64,000 nt of DNA, taken from assembly GCA_963732375.1 (NCBI GenBank), contig CAVSZE010000014.1, positions 1-64,000 of the forward strand. The letters are read 5' to 3'. The notes below the pieces were generated by a model. The model was not told the origin of the DNA. It ran no database searches and saw only the letters and a program-made list of their open reading frames with translations. Position numbers and translations under genes: made by a program. Each line of letters starts with the position of its first letter. Within the stretch, counting starts at the first letter, position 1. Positions 18,935 to 26,869 of this stretch are shown here, piece by piece. The stretch comes from RPQJ01 sp963732375. Lineage in GTDB: Bacteria > Pseudomonadota > Gammaproteobacteria > Steroidobacterales > Steroidobacteraceae.

Positions 18935-19264
18935 CTACTGCTTCTGCTTCTTGATGACGCAGCCAGCCTTATGAGCCTGCACATAAATGGGGGACAGGTC
19001 ATCGACCGGGCCCGGAGTCCTGCCGATCGCTTCCAGTTGGTCGCGATACTGCTGGCACTGGGGCGACGGATCGATCAAGGCCACCATGTCAGCAGCCACC
19101 TTGGACCGGTCCTTCGCCAGGGGCGTCGCCGCCGCAGGCTCGGGTTGAGTTGCAGTTGCAGTTGCAACGTCCTGTTCTGCCCGCGCCTGCGGCGCTTCTT
19201 TCTTCGCGCATCCCGCCAGGACTGCCAGGACGGTGATGCCAACCAACGCAGTGATTCTGTTCAT
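18935..19264 (-). CDS. Small lipoprotein of unknown function
   Basis: 109 aa with a clear lipoprotein signal (MNRITALVGITVLAVLAGC) and then a charged Ala/Thr/Pro linker. The C-terminal part contains two Cys (SPQCQQYRDQLEA and KAGCVIKKQKQ) that could form a disulfide. It lies between two decaheme cytochrome genes, on their strand but separated from the upstream one by two hairpins, so it is probably its own transcript. Not recognised as any named family. ATG 19264 was chosen because the longer frame upstream runs through the terminator hairpins. Confidence 0.6.
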   Translation of the reverse strand: MNRITALVGITVLAVLAGCAKKEAPQARAEQDVATATATQPEPAAATPLAKDRSKVAADMVALIDPSPQCQQYRDQLEAIGRTPGPVDDLSPIYVQAHKAGCVIKKQKQ

Positions 19265-19427
19265 CTTTTCACACGCTCTAAATGGGTACCCGGAGTGGGG
19301 CCGGAAGAATGCCACATGGGTGCCGAAACGGGATACTGGCTTTCCGAGCCGTGAGCGGCCAGCCAGCCACCGCTGACCGGCTCGAGCCGGATCACGCACC
19401 CCGGAGATCGGAGAAGAACCAAAAAAA

Positions 19428-19451
19428 GAGGCGGGCCCGAAAGCCCGCCTC
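19428..19451 (-). terminator. Terminator downstream of the third decaheme gene (distal hairpin)
   Basis: GAGGCGGGC-CCGAAA-GCCCGCCTC, followed in the minus direction by a run of seven T (A-run at 19421-19427). A typical intrinsic terminator for the leftward transcript. Confidence 0.85.
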
Positions 19452-19476
19452 ACAGTTCATATCTGATCCTGGAGTC

Positions 19477-19500
19477 GGGGTGGGCCCGAAAGCCCACCCC
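19477..19500 (-). terminator. Second hairpin directly after the third decaheme gene (proximal)
   Basis: GGGGTGGGC-CCGAAA-GCCCACCCC lies 11 bases after the stop codon and has the same CCGAAA loop as the distal hairpin. Tandem arrangement suggests tight insulation of this highly structured transcript. Confidence 0.7.
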
Positions 19501-19511
19501 GCTCAGTCAGC

Positions 19512-21896
19512 TCAGGGCGTATCGAGGATGGTCTGGCGGCCTTCCGGGAAGACCTGTGGGACCCAACCATTCTGGTACGCGTGGCCCTTGGCGGCGGTCG
19601 ACGTATGGCAGCTCGTGCAGGCAGCAGCCGACGCGCCCTGGAGGGTGTCGTCGATCTGGTTCTGCCACACGATGCTACCCGCGTCGAGCGTGGTCGCCAC
19701 GGCCTCGCTCTGCAGAGGCGTGTTGTCGACGGCGCCGGCTGTGTGGCACGCGTAGCAGTCGTTGAACAGCCGCGGATAGGTCGGCTCGAAGAAGTTGAAC
19801 GGCTGGCACGAGTTGGGGTTGGCCGGATCCGCGCCATAGACCAGGTACTTCGGAACGCCGCCCTCGCCCGTGCCACACGGTGTCTGGGCCAGCGTCGCAT
19901 CCCAGTTCGGGATCATCGCCGTATTGGGCGCCCAGGCGTAGATGCCACGATTCCGATAGATCACGAACGGTGCGGCCTCGGTCTGCTCGCCTGCCGTGTG
20001 AATGCGGTGCAGCATGGTCTTCAGCTCGAAGGTCTGGCCAACCAGGCCGTCGTAGGCTTCGGACGCCGTGACGCCCATGCCGTAGCGGACGCTCTGCTCG
20101 GACGACGCCGAGTTGTGACAGACGGTGCACATCAGGGCGTTGTCGACCCGGGTGTTGCCGTGCTGGTAGAGCGAGCCGACGTGGCAAGTCGTGCACTTGT
20201 CGGTATCGACGATCGTGCGACGCACATCGCTCGACAGAGCGCCTGTGCCCACGACGAACTGGTAGGTCGGGGTCGGAACGCGGACATACATGTAGGTGTA
20301 CGGATACACCGCCGTGTCGACGTTCGCCGGCAGCGGAAGGGCCGGCTTGCCCTGCAGTGCCACGATGCCCACCGTCGCTCCAGCGGGCACGGTGCCCCTG
20401 GCGATTGTGGTGGTCGCTACGTTGCCCGAGCACGTCGTGTTGGCAGTGGTCAGGTTGACGTTGACCGGCTGGCCCGGCTCATTGGTCGCCTGACCGAGGA
20501 TGTAGTCGTTGCCCTGCATGTAGGTGGTCAGCATGCCAGGCTGTCCATCGAGCACGACACCCGCCGGGAAGTTGAAGAACACCGGCGCACCCGCAGCAGC
20601 CGTGCTGTTGCAAGGATCCACGGGGTTGCCGTCGAAGGTAGCTGTCCAGGTGATGACCCGGTTGGCGTCCGCGGCGCTATCCGTGACGCTGGTGATCTGC
20701 CAGGTGAACCTCTTACCTTCGGTGACGGATGTGTCTACGCCGTCCTCGATGATGCCGACCATCTCGGTCTCGAGACCGTTGTGGAAGTCCGTCACATGAA
20801 CGAGCCCAGGCGCTGCGGCGTCGGGCGCGGCGTTGTGGCAGGCCGTGCAGTCCGTGGTCTCGTCATACGCCTCGTGGAAGGTCGCACCGGAGGCCGCGAA
20901 GTTTTCTTCCCAGCTCGCCATGGTGCCGTGGCAGGAGAGGCAGCCCTCGCCCGTGACCGGCATCTGGTTGACCTTGGCTAGCGCCCCACTCGCTGCCGTG
21001 TGGCAGACGCTGCAGTTGGTCATGAACGTCGGATACGTGACGGCGAACGTGCCAGCGGCCCCACCGGTGGTCGTCTTCAGGTCGTACGAGCCGCCCGGCA
21101 TCTGCTCCGAGTTGTGGATGCCGTGGCCGATGTTGATCAGGCGCGGATAGGTCGTGTTGTCCGCATCATGGCACACGGTGCAATTCTGCCCACTCGTCGG
21201 GTAGCCGTAGTGGAAGCCGTTGCCCATGGTGCTGTGGCAGCCGGTGCAACCCGCCGTGCCGACCAGCTCTTCGTCTGGCGCGCTCGGATAGTTGCCCATA
21301 ACCATGGCGCGCGGCTCGGCGCTTCCCAGCGCGGTTTCCAGCCGGAACAGGTAGCGCGAGGGTATGGCGCCGTAGACCAGGAAACCATCCGTGATCGTGA
21401 TGGTGTAATTGCCACTGGTGCCGCCGGCCAGCGTGGCCGTTGTCACCACATCGCCCGGGACGCTTGCGTCGATGGAGTTCAGGGTGTTACGCAGGGCACC
21501 GTTGAACTGGTACGCACGCGCGGCCGTTGTGAGCGCCGTGAAGTTCACACCGTCGGCCTTGACGTTGAAAGTCACGACCAGGTCGTTGCCACTCGGCGTA
21601 AAGACCGGTGCGCTGACGGTAATCACCGGAGCCATGGCGTGCATGTCGGTGACGGCGTACACAGAGCCGTCGTCGTGACAGACAGCACAGGACTCCCTGG
21701 GCTCTGTCGTGGCGCCTGGACCCGGGGGACCCGCGGGACCCGTGGGACCCGTGGCGCCCGGAGTACCCGGAGCCCCGGTTGCTCCATTCTTGCCGTCACT
21801 GCTGGAGCAAGCGGACATGCCGATTGCCGACAGCGCCATCAATGCGAGGAGCGCAACGCGTGATCGCGTGATGCCCCGGGCGCTCGAAGTTGTCAT
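19512..21896 (-). CDS. OmcA/MtrC-family decaheme outer-membrane lipoprotein cytochrome c (third, divergent)
   Basis: 794 aa with lipobox Cys30 (IGMSAC) and the longest Gly-X-Y linker of the three (GATGAPGTPGATGPTGPAGP and on). It has ten CXXCH sites (CAVCH, CTGCH, CTVCH, CSVCH, CLSCH, CTACH, CTTCH, CTVCH, CYACH, CTSCH). Unlike the other two, its first heme follows straight after the linker (about residue 75), and the two halves are separated by a long beta-rich domain. Its own promoter region and tandem terminators indicate separate transcription. It is probably an alternative terminal cytochrome for another acceptor or donor. Start 21896 has the AGGGAGTC leader. Confidence 0.92.
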   Translation of the reverse strand: MTTSSARGITRSRVALLALMALSAIGMSACSSSDGKNGATGAPGTPGATGPTGPAGPPGPGATTEPRESCAVCHDDGSVYAVTDMHAMAPVITVSAPVFTPSGNDLVVTFNVKADGVNFTALTTAARAYQFNGALRNTLNSIDASVPGDVVTTATLAGGTSGNYTITITDGFLVYGAIPSRYLFRLETALGSAEPRAMVMGNYPSAPDEELVGTAGCTGCHSTMGNGFHYGYPTSGQNCTVCHDADNTTYPRLINIGHGIHNSEQMPGGSYDLKTTTGGAAGTFAVTYPTFMTNCSVCHTAASGALAKVNQMPVTGEGCLSCHGTMASWEENFAASGATFHEAYDETTDCTACHNAAPDAAAPGLVHVTDFHNGLETEMVGIIEDGVDTSVTEGKRFTWQITSVTDSAADANRVITWTATFDGNPVDPCNSTAAAGAPVFFNFPAGVVLDGQPGMLTTYMQGNDYILGQATNEPGQPVNVNLTTANTTCSGNVATTTIARGTVPAGATVGIVALQGKPALPLPANVDTAVYPYTYMYVRVPTPTYQFVVGTGALSSDVRRTIVDTDKCTTCHVGSLYQHGNTRVDNALMCTVCHNSASSEQSVRYGMGVTASEAYDGLVGQTFELKTMLHRIHTAGEQTEAAPFVIYRNRGIYAWAPNTAMIPNWDATLAQTPCGTGEGGVPKYLVYGADPANPNSCQPFNFFEPTYPRLFNDCYACHTAGAVDNTPLQSEAVATTLDAGSIVWQNQIDDTLQGASAAACTSCHTSTAAKGHAYQNGWVPQVFPEGRQTILDTP

Positions 21897-21999
21897 GTTT
21901 GACTCCCTAGGAATTTCTTGGTCAGCGAAGCTCAAAACTGAATCCCGGCCAAAGCTGGGATTTCGCAACGCATACTAGGGAAATCGGGGATTCAGTGGC

Positions 22000-22015
22000 A
22001 CTGCGGAAACCCGCA
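22000..22015. promoter_or_regulatory. Candidate operator palindrome upstream of the third decaheme gene
   Basis: ACTGCGGAAACCCGCA has the inverted repeat CTGCGG/CCGCAG (22001-22016) with an AAAC spacer. It matches the 18002-18017 site at 15 of 16 positions. Confidence 0.4.
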
Positions 22016-22124
22016 GCCGTGTCGCGTCTTTCTTCGGCGCGGCAAGCCTTTCACGCTCGTGCGGAAGAGTCGAAGCCGGCTGTGAATCGTGGATTACGCG
22101 TACGGCGGCCGCGCAACCTCGGAG

Positions 22125-22204
22125 GGGGACATTCTCCTTTTTTCGCTTGGACCTCTTCCCGTTGGACAAAAGCAACAGAGGGGCGAAAAAAGGAGGATGT
22201 CCCC
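22125..22204. repeat. REP/MITE-like inverted repeat
   Basis: 22-base arms (22125-22146 and 22183-22204) beginning GGGGACATTCTCC and ending GGAGGATGTCCCC are complementary at 21 of 22 positions around a 36-base centre, including a TTTTTTCGC/GCGAAAAAA inner stem. It resembles the imperfect palindromes mobilised by REP-associated tyrosine transposases; no transposase is nearby. It lies right after hypE and could also act as its terminator. Confidence 0.6.
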
Positions 22205-22206
22205 AT

Positions 22207-23217
22207 TCAGCAGATACGTGGCAGCGGATCGTCCTCGAGTTCCTCGATGACGCGCTCACCGCCGATCTCGGTGCGCAGCACCACGCGCGCCGGCCGCTCG
22301 CGCAGCTGCCCGATGATCGAAGCATCGCGCCCTTCGGGCAGCGCCCGCATCGCGTCGAGCGCGCGCCCTGCGGCGTCCGCGGTGGTAACCGCCACCACCC
22401 TGCCCTCACAGGCCAGGAAGTAGGGGTCGTAGCCCAGCATCTCGCAGACCGAGCGCACCGAGTCGCGGACCGGTACGGCGGCCTCGTCGAGCAGGATGCC
22501 GAGGCCGGTCACCTGCGAAATCTCGTGCGTCACGGTGGCGAGCCCGCCGCGGGTCGGGTCTCGCATGAAGCGCAATCCCGGCACGGTGGCGAGCGCCCGC
22601 GTGATCGGCAGCACGCTCGCCGCGTCGGACTGGAGGTCGCCCCTGAGTCCGAACTGCTCGCGCGCCAGCATGACCGCAATGCCGTGGTCACCCACCGGAC
22701 CGCTGACCAGCAGCGCGTCACCGTCGCGAATGCCACCCATGCCGAGCTTGAGGCCCGGGTCCTTGACCCCGATGCCGCTGGTGTTGAGGTAAATACCCCC
22801 GCCCTCGCCGCGCCGCACGACCTTGGTGTCCCCGGCCGCGACCACGACGCCGATTTCCGCGGCGGCGGCGGCAATGCCCGCCACCACGCGCTCGAGCACC
22901 GTGAACTCCAGCCCTTCCTCGAGTAGCACGCCCAGGCTCAGGTACTTCGGGATCGCGCCGGCCACCGCGAGGTCGTTGGTCGTGCCGTGCACGGCCAGCG
23001 AGCCGATATTGCCGCCCGGGAACTCAATGGGCTGCACGGTGAAGCTGTCGGTGGTGAACACGAGTTCGCCGGCGCCCGCGTCCCAGGGCAGGATCGCGGC
23101 ATCGCTGTTGGTGTCGAGCAGCGGGTTGGCGAGGTGGCGCGCAAAGATCTCGTGGATCAGCTCGCGCATGTAGCGCCCCCCGTTGCCGTGGGCCAGCGAT
23201 ACATGTGTGTCCAACAT
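22207..23217 (-). CDS. hypE: Hydrogenase maturation factor HypE
   Basis: 336 aa of the AIR-synthase/PurM fold. It begins near LAHGNGG, with FTTDSFTVQPIEFPGGN, VVAAGDTKVV and MRDPTRGGLATV, and ends in the invariant PRIC whose terminal Cys receives the carbamoyl group from HypF and is dehydrated to thiocyanate to make the CN ligands of the NiFe site. Start ATG 23217 gives the family N-terminus; upstream open frame overlaps the radical SAM gene. Last gene of the hyp operon. Confidence 0.97.
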   Translation of the reverse strand: MLDTHVSLAHGNGGRYMRELIHEIFARHLANPLLDTNSDAAILPWDAGAGELVFTTDSFTVQPIEFPGGNIGSLAVHGTTNDLAVAGAIPKYLSLGVLLEEGLEFTVLERVVAGIAAAAAEIGVVVAAGDTKVVRRGEGGGIYLNTSGIGVKDPGLKLGMGGIRDGDALLVSGPVGDHGIAVMLAREQFGLRGDLQSDAASVLPITRALATVPGLRFMRDPTRGGLATVTHEISQVTGLGILLDEAAVPVRDSVRSVCEMLGYDPYFLACEGRVVAVTTADAAGRALDAMRALPEGRDASIIGQLRERPARVVLRTEIGGERVIEELEDDPLPRIC

Positions 23218-23219
23218 CG

Positions 23220-24581
23220 TCACGTGCGCACCTCGCGGCCCGGTCGCCCGATCGAATCGAGCGGCACTTTGGCCTCCTCGTTCCATGCGTCGAGCTCCGC
23301 GCGGATGTGCTCGCGCATCTGCTCGCGCACGTCGTTCACGGAATTGAAGAACTCCGCCATCATCAGCACCCAGCAATACATTCCTCGCGGCGTGAGTCGC
23401 AATGCGTCGGCGTCGTGACGGGTGGCGCCCAGCGCGCGCATCGCGGCCAGCTCGGGGGCCATCAGCAGCCAGAATGCGGCGCCGTAGCGTTCGGTGATGT
23501 ATTCGCGCCTCAGCGTCCCGCCGAACAGCCGCACCAGGTAGTCGTAGCGCATGCGTTCCCTGAGGCCCAGCGTGCGCCGCTGCGTGATGCCGCTCTGCCC
23601 CCGCTCGACGCGGCGGCAGTAGTGGTTCAGCGAGAACGTCGTCGAGTACATCGATCCGCCCACGTAGCTGAACGCGCCGCTGCCGACGCCGACGTAGTCG
23701 TCTTCGTCGATGATGTACTCGTCGAACATGCCCTCGCCGCGGGTGAAGCACCAGGCCGAGGACGCGCGATATTTCGGCTGCAACCGCTCGAGCACGCGCT
23801 GGTACATCGCGTAGCGCAGCGATTCGTCGGCATTGCCCATCGACTTCTGCATCTTGTGCCGCGCCGTGCGGGCGGTCATCAGCGGATAGAATGAAACCTG
23901 GTCCACGTCGAGCTCGAGCAGCGCGTCGATATCGCGGTCGAGTATCTCCATCGTCTGTCCGGGCAGGTTGAAGATCATGTCCACGTTCAGCGTCGGGAAG
24001 ATGCCGCGCACCGCCGCGAGGCGCTCGCGTATCCTTGCGCCGCTGCCGTACTTTTCCAGTCGCTCCATGCCGGCAAGCAGCCCGTCGTCGAAGCTCTGCA
24101 CGCCGACGGAGAAGCGCGTCACGCCGGCGTCGCGATAACGGTGCAGCACACCTGTCTCGAGATGGTTGGGGTTGGTCTCGATCGACACGGCGCGAACCGG
24201 CGAGAGCTCGTTGACCAGCTGCAGGGTCGCGAGCAGTTCCCCCGGGTTTACGGTCGGCGTGCCGCCGCCCACGTATACGTCAGCGAAACGGAATCCGGCC
24301 TCGTGGTAGAGACGGATTTCGCTGCGCAGCGCTTCGAAGTAACGCGCCGTTTTGGTGTCGTTGTAGCGCACCCTGTGGAACGAGCAGAACGGGCACAGCA
24401 CCTCGCAGAACGGGATGTGCACGTACAGCTGGCAGGGCTTCGCGGGTGGCGTCGGCATCACGTCGGCCGAGTCGTCCTCGTCGAAACGCATGGCGCCCGC
24501 GTATTCGCGACGCAGGATCCAAAGGAACGGCCGTTCAAACCAGGGCATCTGCGCAGTGTATCCGTCTGTATGCGGTCCCAT
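23220..24581 (-). CDS. HemW/coproporphyrinogen-oxidase-like radical SAM protein in the hyp operon
   Basis: 453 aa. The 4Fe-4S/SAM motif is CEVLCPFC (Cys59, 63, 66), preceded by LYVHIPF and followed by VYVGGGTPTVNP and SIETNPNHLE, which are hallmarks of the HemN/HemW family. A roughly 45-residue N-terminal extension precedes the core. It is embedded between hypF and hypE with gaps of five and two bases. A heme-chaperone-like or porphyrin role fits a heme-rich organism, but co-expression with hyp genes raises the alternative of a step in NiFe-cofactor assembly; the sequence does not decide. M12 is an alternative start. Confidence 0.85.
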   Translation of the reverse strand: MGPHTDGYTAQMPWFERPFLWILRREYAGAMRFDEDDSADVMPTPPAKPCQLYVHIPFCEVLCPFCSFHRVRYNDTKTARYFEALRSEIRLYHEAGFRFADVYVGGGTPTVNPGELLATLQLVNELSPVRAVSIETNPNHLETGVLHRYRDAGVTRFSVGVQSFDDGLLAGMERLEKYGSGARIRERLAAVRGIFPTLNVDMIFNLPGQTMEILDRDIDALLELDVDQVSFYPLMTARTARHKMQKSMGNADESLRYAMYQRVLERLQPKYRASSAWCFTRGEGMFDEYIIDEDDYVGVGSGAFSYVGGSMYSTTFSLNHYCRRVERGQSGITQRRTLGLRERMRYDYLVRLFGGTLRREYITERYGAAFWLLMAPELAAMRALGATRHDADALRLTPRGMYCWVLMMAEFFNSVNDVREQMREHIRAELDAWNEEAKVPLDSIGRPGREVRT

Positions 24582-24586
24582 CTGGT

Positions 24587-26869
24587 TCACGCTGCGCCGC
24601 CGCCACCAGCCAGCCGCCCGAGGTGCTCGGCGACCTGTCCGTAGGCGAGCCCGCCGTCGTTGCAGGGGATGCTCGCTGGCAACAGCACCCGGAACCCGCG
24701 CTGTTCGAGCCCGGATGCCGCGAGCTCGGTGAGCAGCCGGTTCTGGAACACACCGCCAGTGAGCCCGACGACTGCGACGCCCGAGCGCTCGCGCTCGACC
24801 ACGGCGACATTGCAGATCGCGTCCGCGAGCGCCAGGTGCACGGCCGAGGCGCGCTCCACGACGCTGCGCTGCTGGTCGGCACACCAGCCGAGCAGCGGCG
24901 ACCAGTCGATACGGGGCAGGCCCTCGCTGTCCTCGGTCAGCGGCAGCCGGGGGAAGTCGCCCAGCGGACGGGCCTGCGCCTCGAGCCACATTGGGCCTTG
25001 CCCTTCGAAGCTCGCCTCCAGCACACCAAGCACGATCGCGGACATCGCATCGAAAACCCGACCTGCTGCGCTCGACCGAGGCGCGTTCACGCCACGCTGC
25101 CAGGCCTCGCGCACGATCGGGTCCGGCACGGTGACCGGACATTCGACGCCCGCTTCCCAGGCGAGCGCGGCCGCGCTGCGCCACGGCGAGCGCCCCGCCT
25201 TGTCTCCACCCGGCAAGCGGAAGCTGCGCAGACTGGCCGTACGCCGCCACGAACCGGGCCGGCCCGTGAAAGTCTCGCCGCCCCACAGCGTACCGTCTTC
25301 GCCATAGCCGACGCCGTCCCAGGCGAACACGGTCGCAGGTTCCGCGACGCCGTGTTCGGTCACCAGTGCCGATGCGTGGGCGTGGTGATGAAACACCGTC
25401 GAGTGTGGTCGGCCTTCCGCCTGGACCCAGCGGGTGGTCGCGTAGCCGGGATGCGCATCACAGAGGAAGCGCGCGGCCCGCACGTCGTACAGGCGCTGCA
25501 GGTCCGCCACGACCTGCCCGAAGACCCTCTCGCTGCGCGGCGTGCCCATGTCACCCACGTGCGGTGAGATGACGATGCGCCGGCCCCACGCGAGCGCAAC
25601 CGCGAGCTTGAGGTGCCCTCCGACCGCCAGCACCGGCTCGGGCAGTTCATGCGGCAGCTCGAGTTCCAGCGGCGCCGTGCCCCTGCCGAGACGAATGGGC
25701 CGGCTGCGGCCCGCGATGACACGCACGACGGAATCGTCGGCTGGTCGCACGATCGGGCGATCGTGGTGCAGGAATGCGTCGGCAACCGTGGCAAGCCTCT
25801 GCTCCGCCTCGGCCTCATCCGTCAGCACCGGTTCGCCGCTCACGTTGCCCGATGTCGCGACGATCGGTCCGCCGAAGGCCGCGAGCAACAGGTGATGCAG
25901 CGGGCTGTAGGGCAGGAACGCCCCGACTTCCGCCAGTCCGGGAGCCACCGACGGCGCGAGCCGTGAATCCTCTTGCCGTTTCGCGAGCACGATCGGACGC
26001 GCGGGATCGGTGAGTGCGGCACTCTCTTCAGGGTCCGGGTCGAGGTCCACGCGGACTGCGTCGAGCCCGTCAGCGCCTGTCTGCGGGAACATGACCGCCA
26101 ACGGCTTGTGTGGACGGCGCTTGCGCGCACGAAGTCGCTGCACCGCTGCCTCGAGACGCGCATCGCACACCAGGTGGTAACCGCCGATGCCGCGCACCGC
26201 GAGCACGCGACCTGCGCGCAGTGCCGCGACCGCCATAGCAAGCGCGATCTCGTCGCCGCTGATGCGCTGCGCGTCGGGCGCGCAGTATTCGAGGTGCGGC
26301 CCGCAAACAGGGCAGGCGACCGGCTCCGCGTGGAAGCGCCGGTCCAGCGGATCACGGTATTCGCGCAGGCAGGCCGCGCACAGCGGAAAGCCCAGCATGC
26401 TGGTGTTCGGGCGATCGTAAGGCAGCGCCGTGATGATCGTGTAGCGCGGGCCGCACTGTGTGCAGTTGATGAACGGGTAACGATAACGCCGGTCGGACGG
26501 GTCGGACAGTTCGCGCACACAGTCGTCGCAGGCGTAGAAATCCGGCGGCACCGACACCTGCGGCGCGTCGGCAGCACTGGATTCCGCGATGAAGAACTCG
26601 CCCGCTGCCGGCGGCGCGCAATCGTCGGCCGCGCGAATCGACGGAACAGCGAGCGGCGGCGCGCGCGCGACGATGTCACGCTCGAATCCGCAGACGCTGG
26701 ACGCCGGGCCGCAAACCACGACTTCGACGTCGCCGCGCAGGTTTTTCACGAAACCGCCGAGCCCGTATTCGTTCGCAAGACGGTAGACGAACGGACGGAA
26801 GCCGACCCCCTGCACCCTGCCGGTCATCACGATCCGGCGGGCGACCCGGCCTGCGGCGGCACCGCTCAC
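24587..26869 (-). CDS. hypF: Carbamoyltransferase HypF
   Basis: 760 aa, the usual HypF size. An acylphosphatase domain (GRVQGVGFRPFVYRLA) is followed by two zinc-finger pairs (CDDC...CTQC and CAAC...CPVC), a YrdC-like domain from about 200, and a Kae1-like C-terminal domain with HHHAHASALVTEHG and LTGGVFQNRLL. It makes carbamoyl-AMP and loads HypE. GTG start 26869 overlaps the hypD stop (GTGA); an open frame upstream is hypD in another phase. Confidence 0.96.
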   Translation of the reverse strand: MSGAAAGRVARRIVMTGRVQGVGFRPFVYRLANEYGLGGFVKNLRGDVEVVVCGPASSVCGFERDIVARAPPLAVPSIRAADDCAPPAAGEFFIAESSAADAPQVSVPPDFYACDDCVRELSDPSDRRYRYPFINCTQCGPRYTIITALPYDRPNTSMLGFPLCAACLREYRDPLDRRFHAEPVACPVCGPHLEYCAPDAQRISGDEIALAMAVAALRAGRVLAVRGIGGYHLVCDARLEAAVQRLRARKRRPHKPLAVMFPQTGADGLDAVRVDLDPDPEESAALTDPARPIVLAKRQEDSRLAPSVAPGLAEVGAFLPYSPLHHLLLAAFGGPIVATSGNVSGEPVLTDEAEAEQRLATVADAFLHHDRPIVRPADDSVVRVIAGRSRPIRLGRGTAPLELELPHELPEPVLAVGGHLKLAVALAWGRRIVISPHVGDMGTPRSERVFGQVVADLQRLYDVRAARFLCDAHPGYATTRWVQAEGRPHSTVFHHHAHASALVTEHGVAEPATVFAWDGVGYGEDGTLWGGETFTGRPGSWRRTASLRSFRLPGGDKAGRSPWRSAAALAWEAGVECPVTVPDPIVREAWQRGVNAPRSSAAGRVFDAMSAIVLGVLEASFEGQGPMWLEAQARPLGDFPRLPLTEDSEGLPRIDWSPLLGWCADQQRSVVERASAVHLALADAICNVAVVERERSGVAVVGLTGGVFQNRLLTELAASGLEQRGFRVLLPASIPCNDGGLAYGQVAEHLGRLAGGGGAA

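Larger units (their letters stand above)
21897..22206. other. 310-bp intergenic region upstream of the third decaheme gene
   Basis: No plausible gene was seen. It contains the shared palindrome (22000-22015) and a long imperfect inverted repeat (22125-22204) next to the hypE stop. The leader CCTAGGGAGTC before the decaheme gene start is shared almost exactly with omcA. Confidence 0.6.

Noticed and set aside
21990..22016. Sigma-54 promoter (TGGCAC) upstream of the third decaheme gene
   Set aside because: TGGCAC at 21996 is on the plus strand, facing away from the gene, and lacks the TTGC element at the right spacing.
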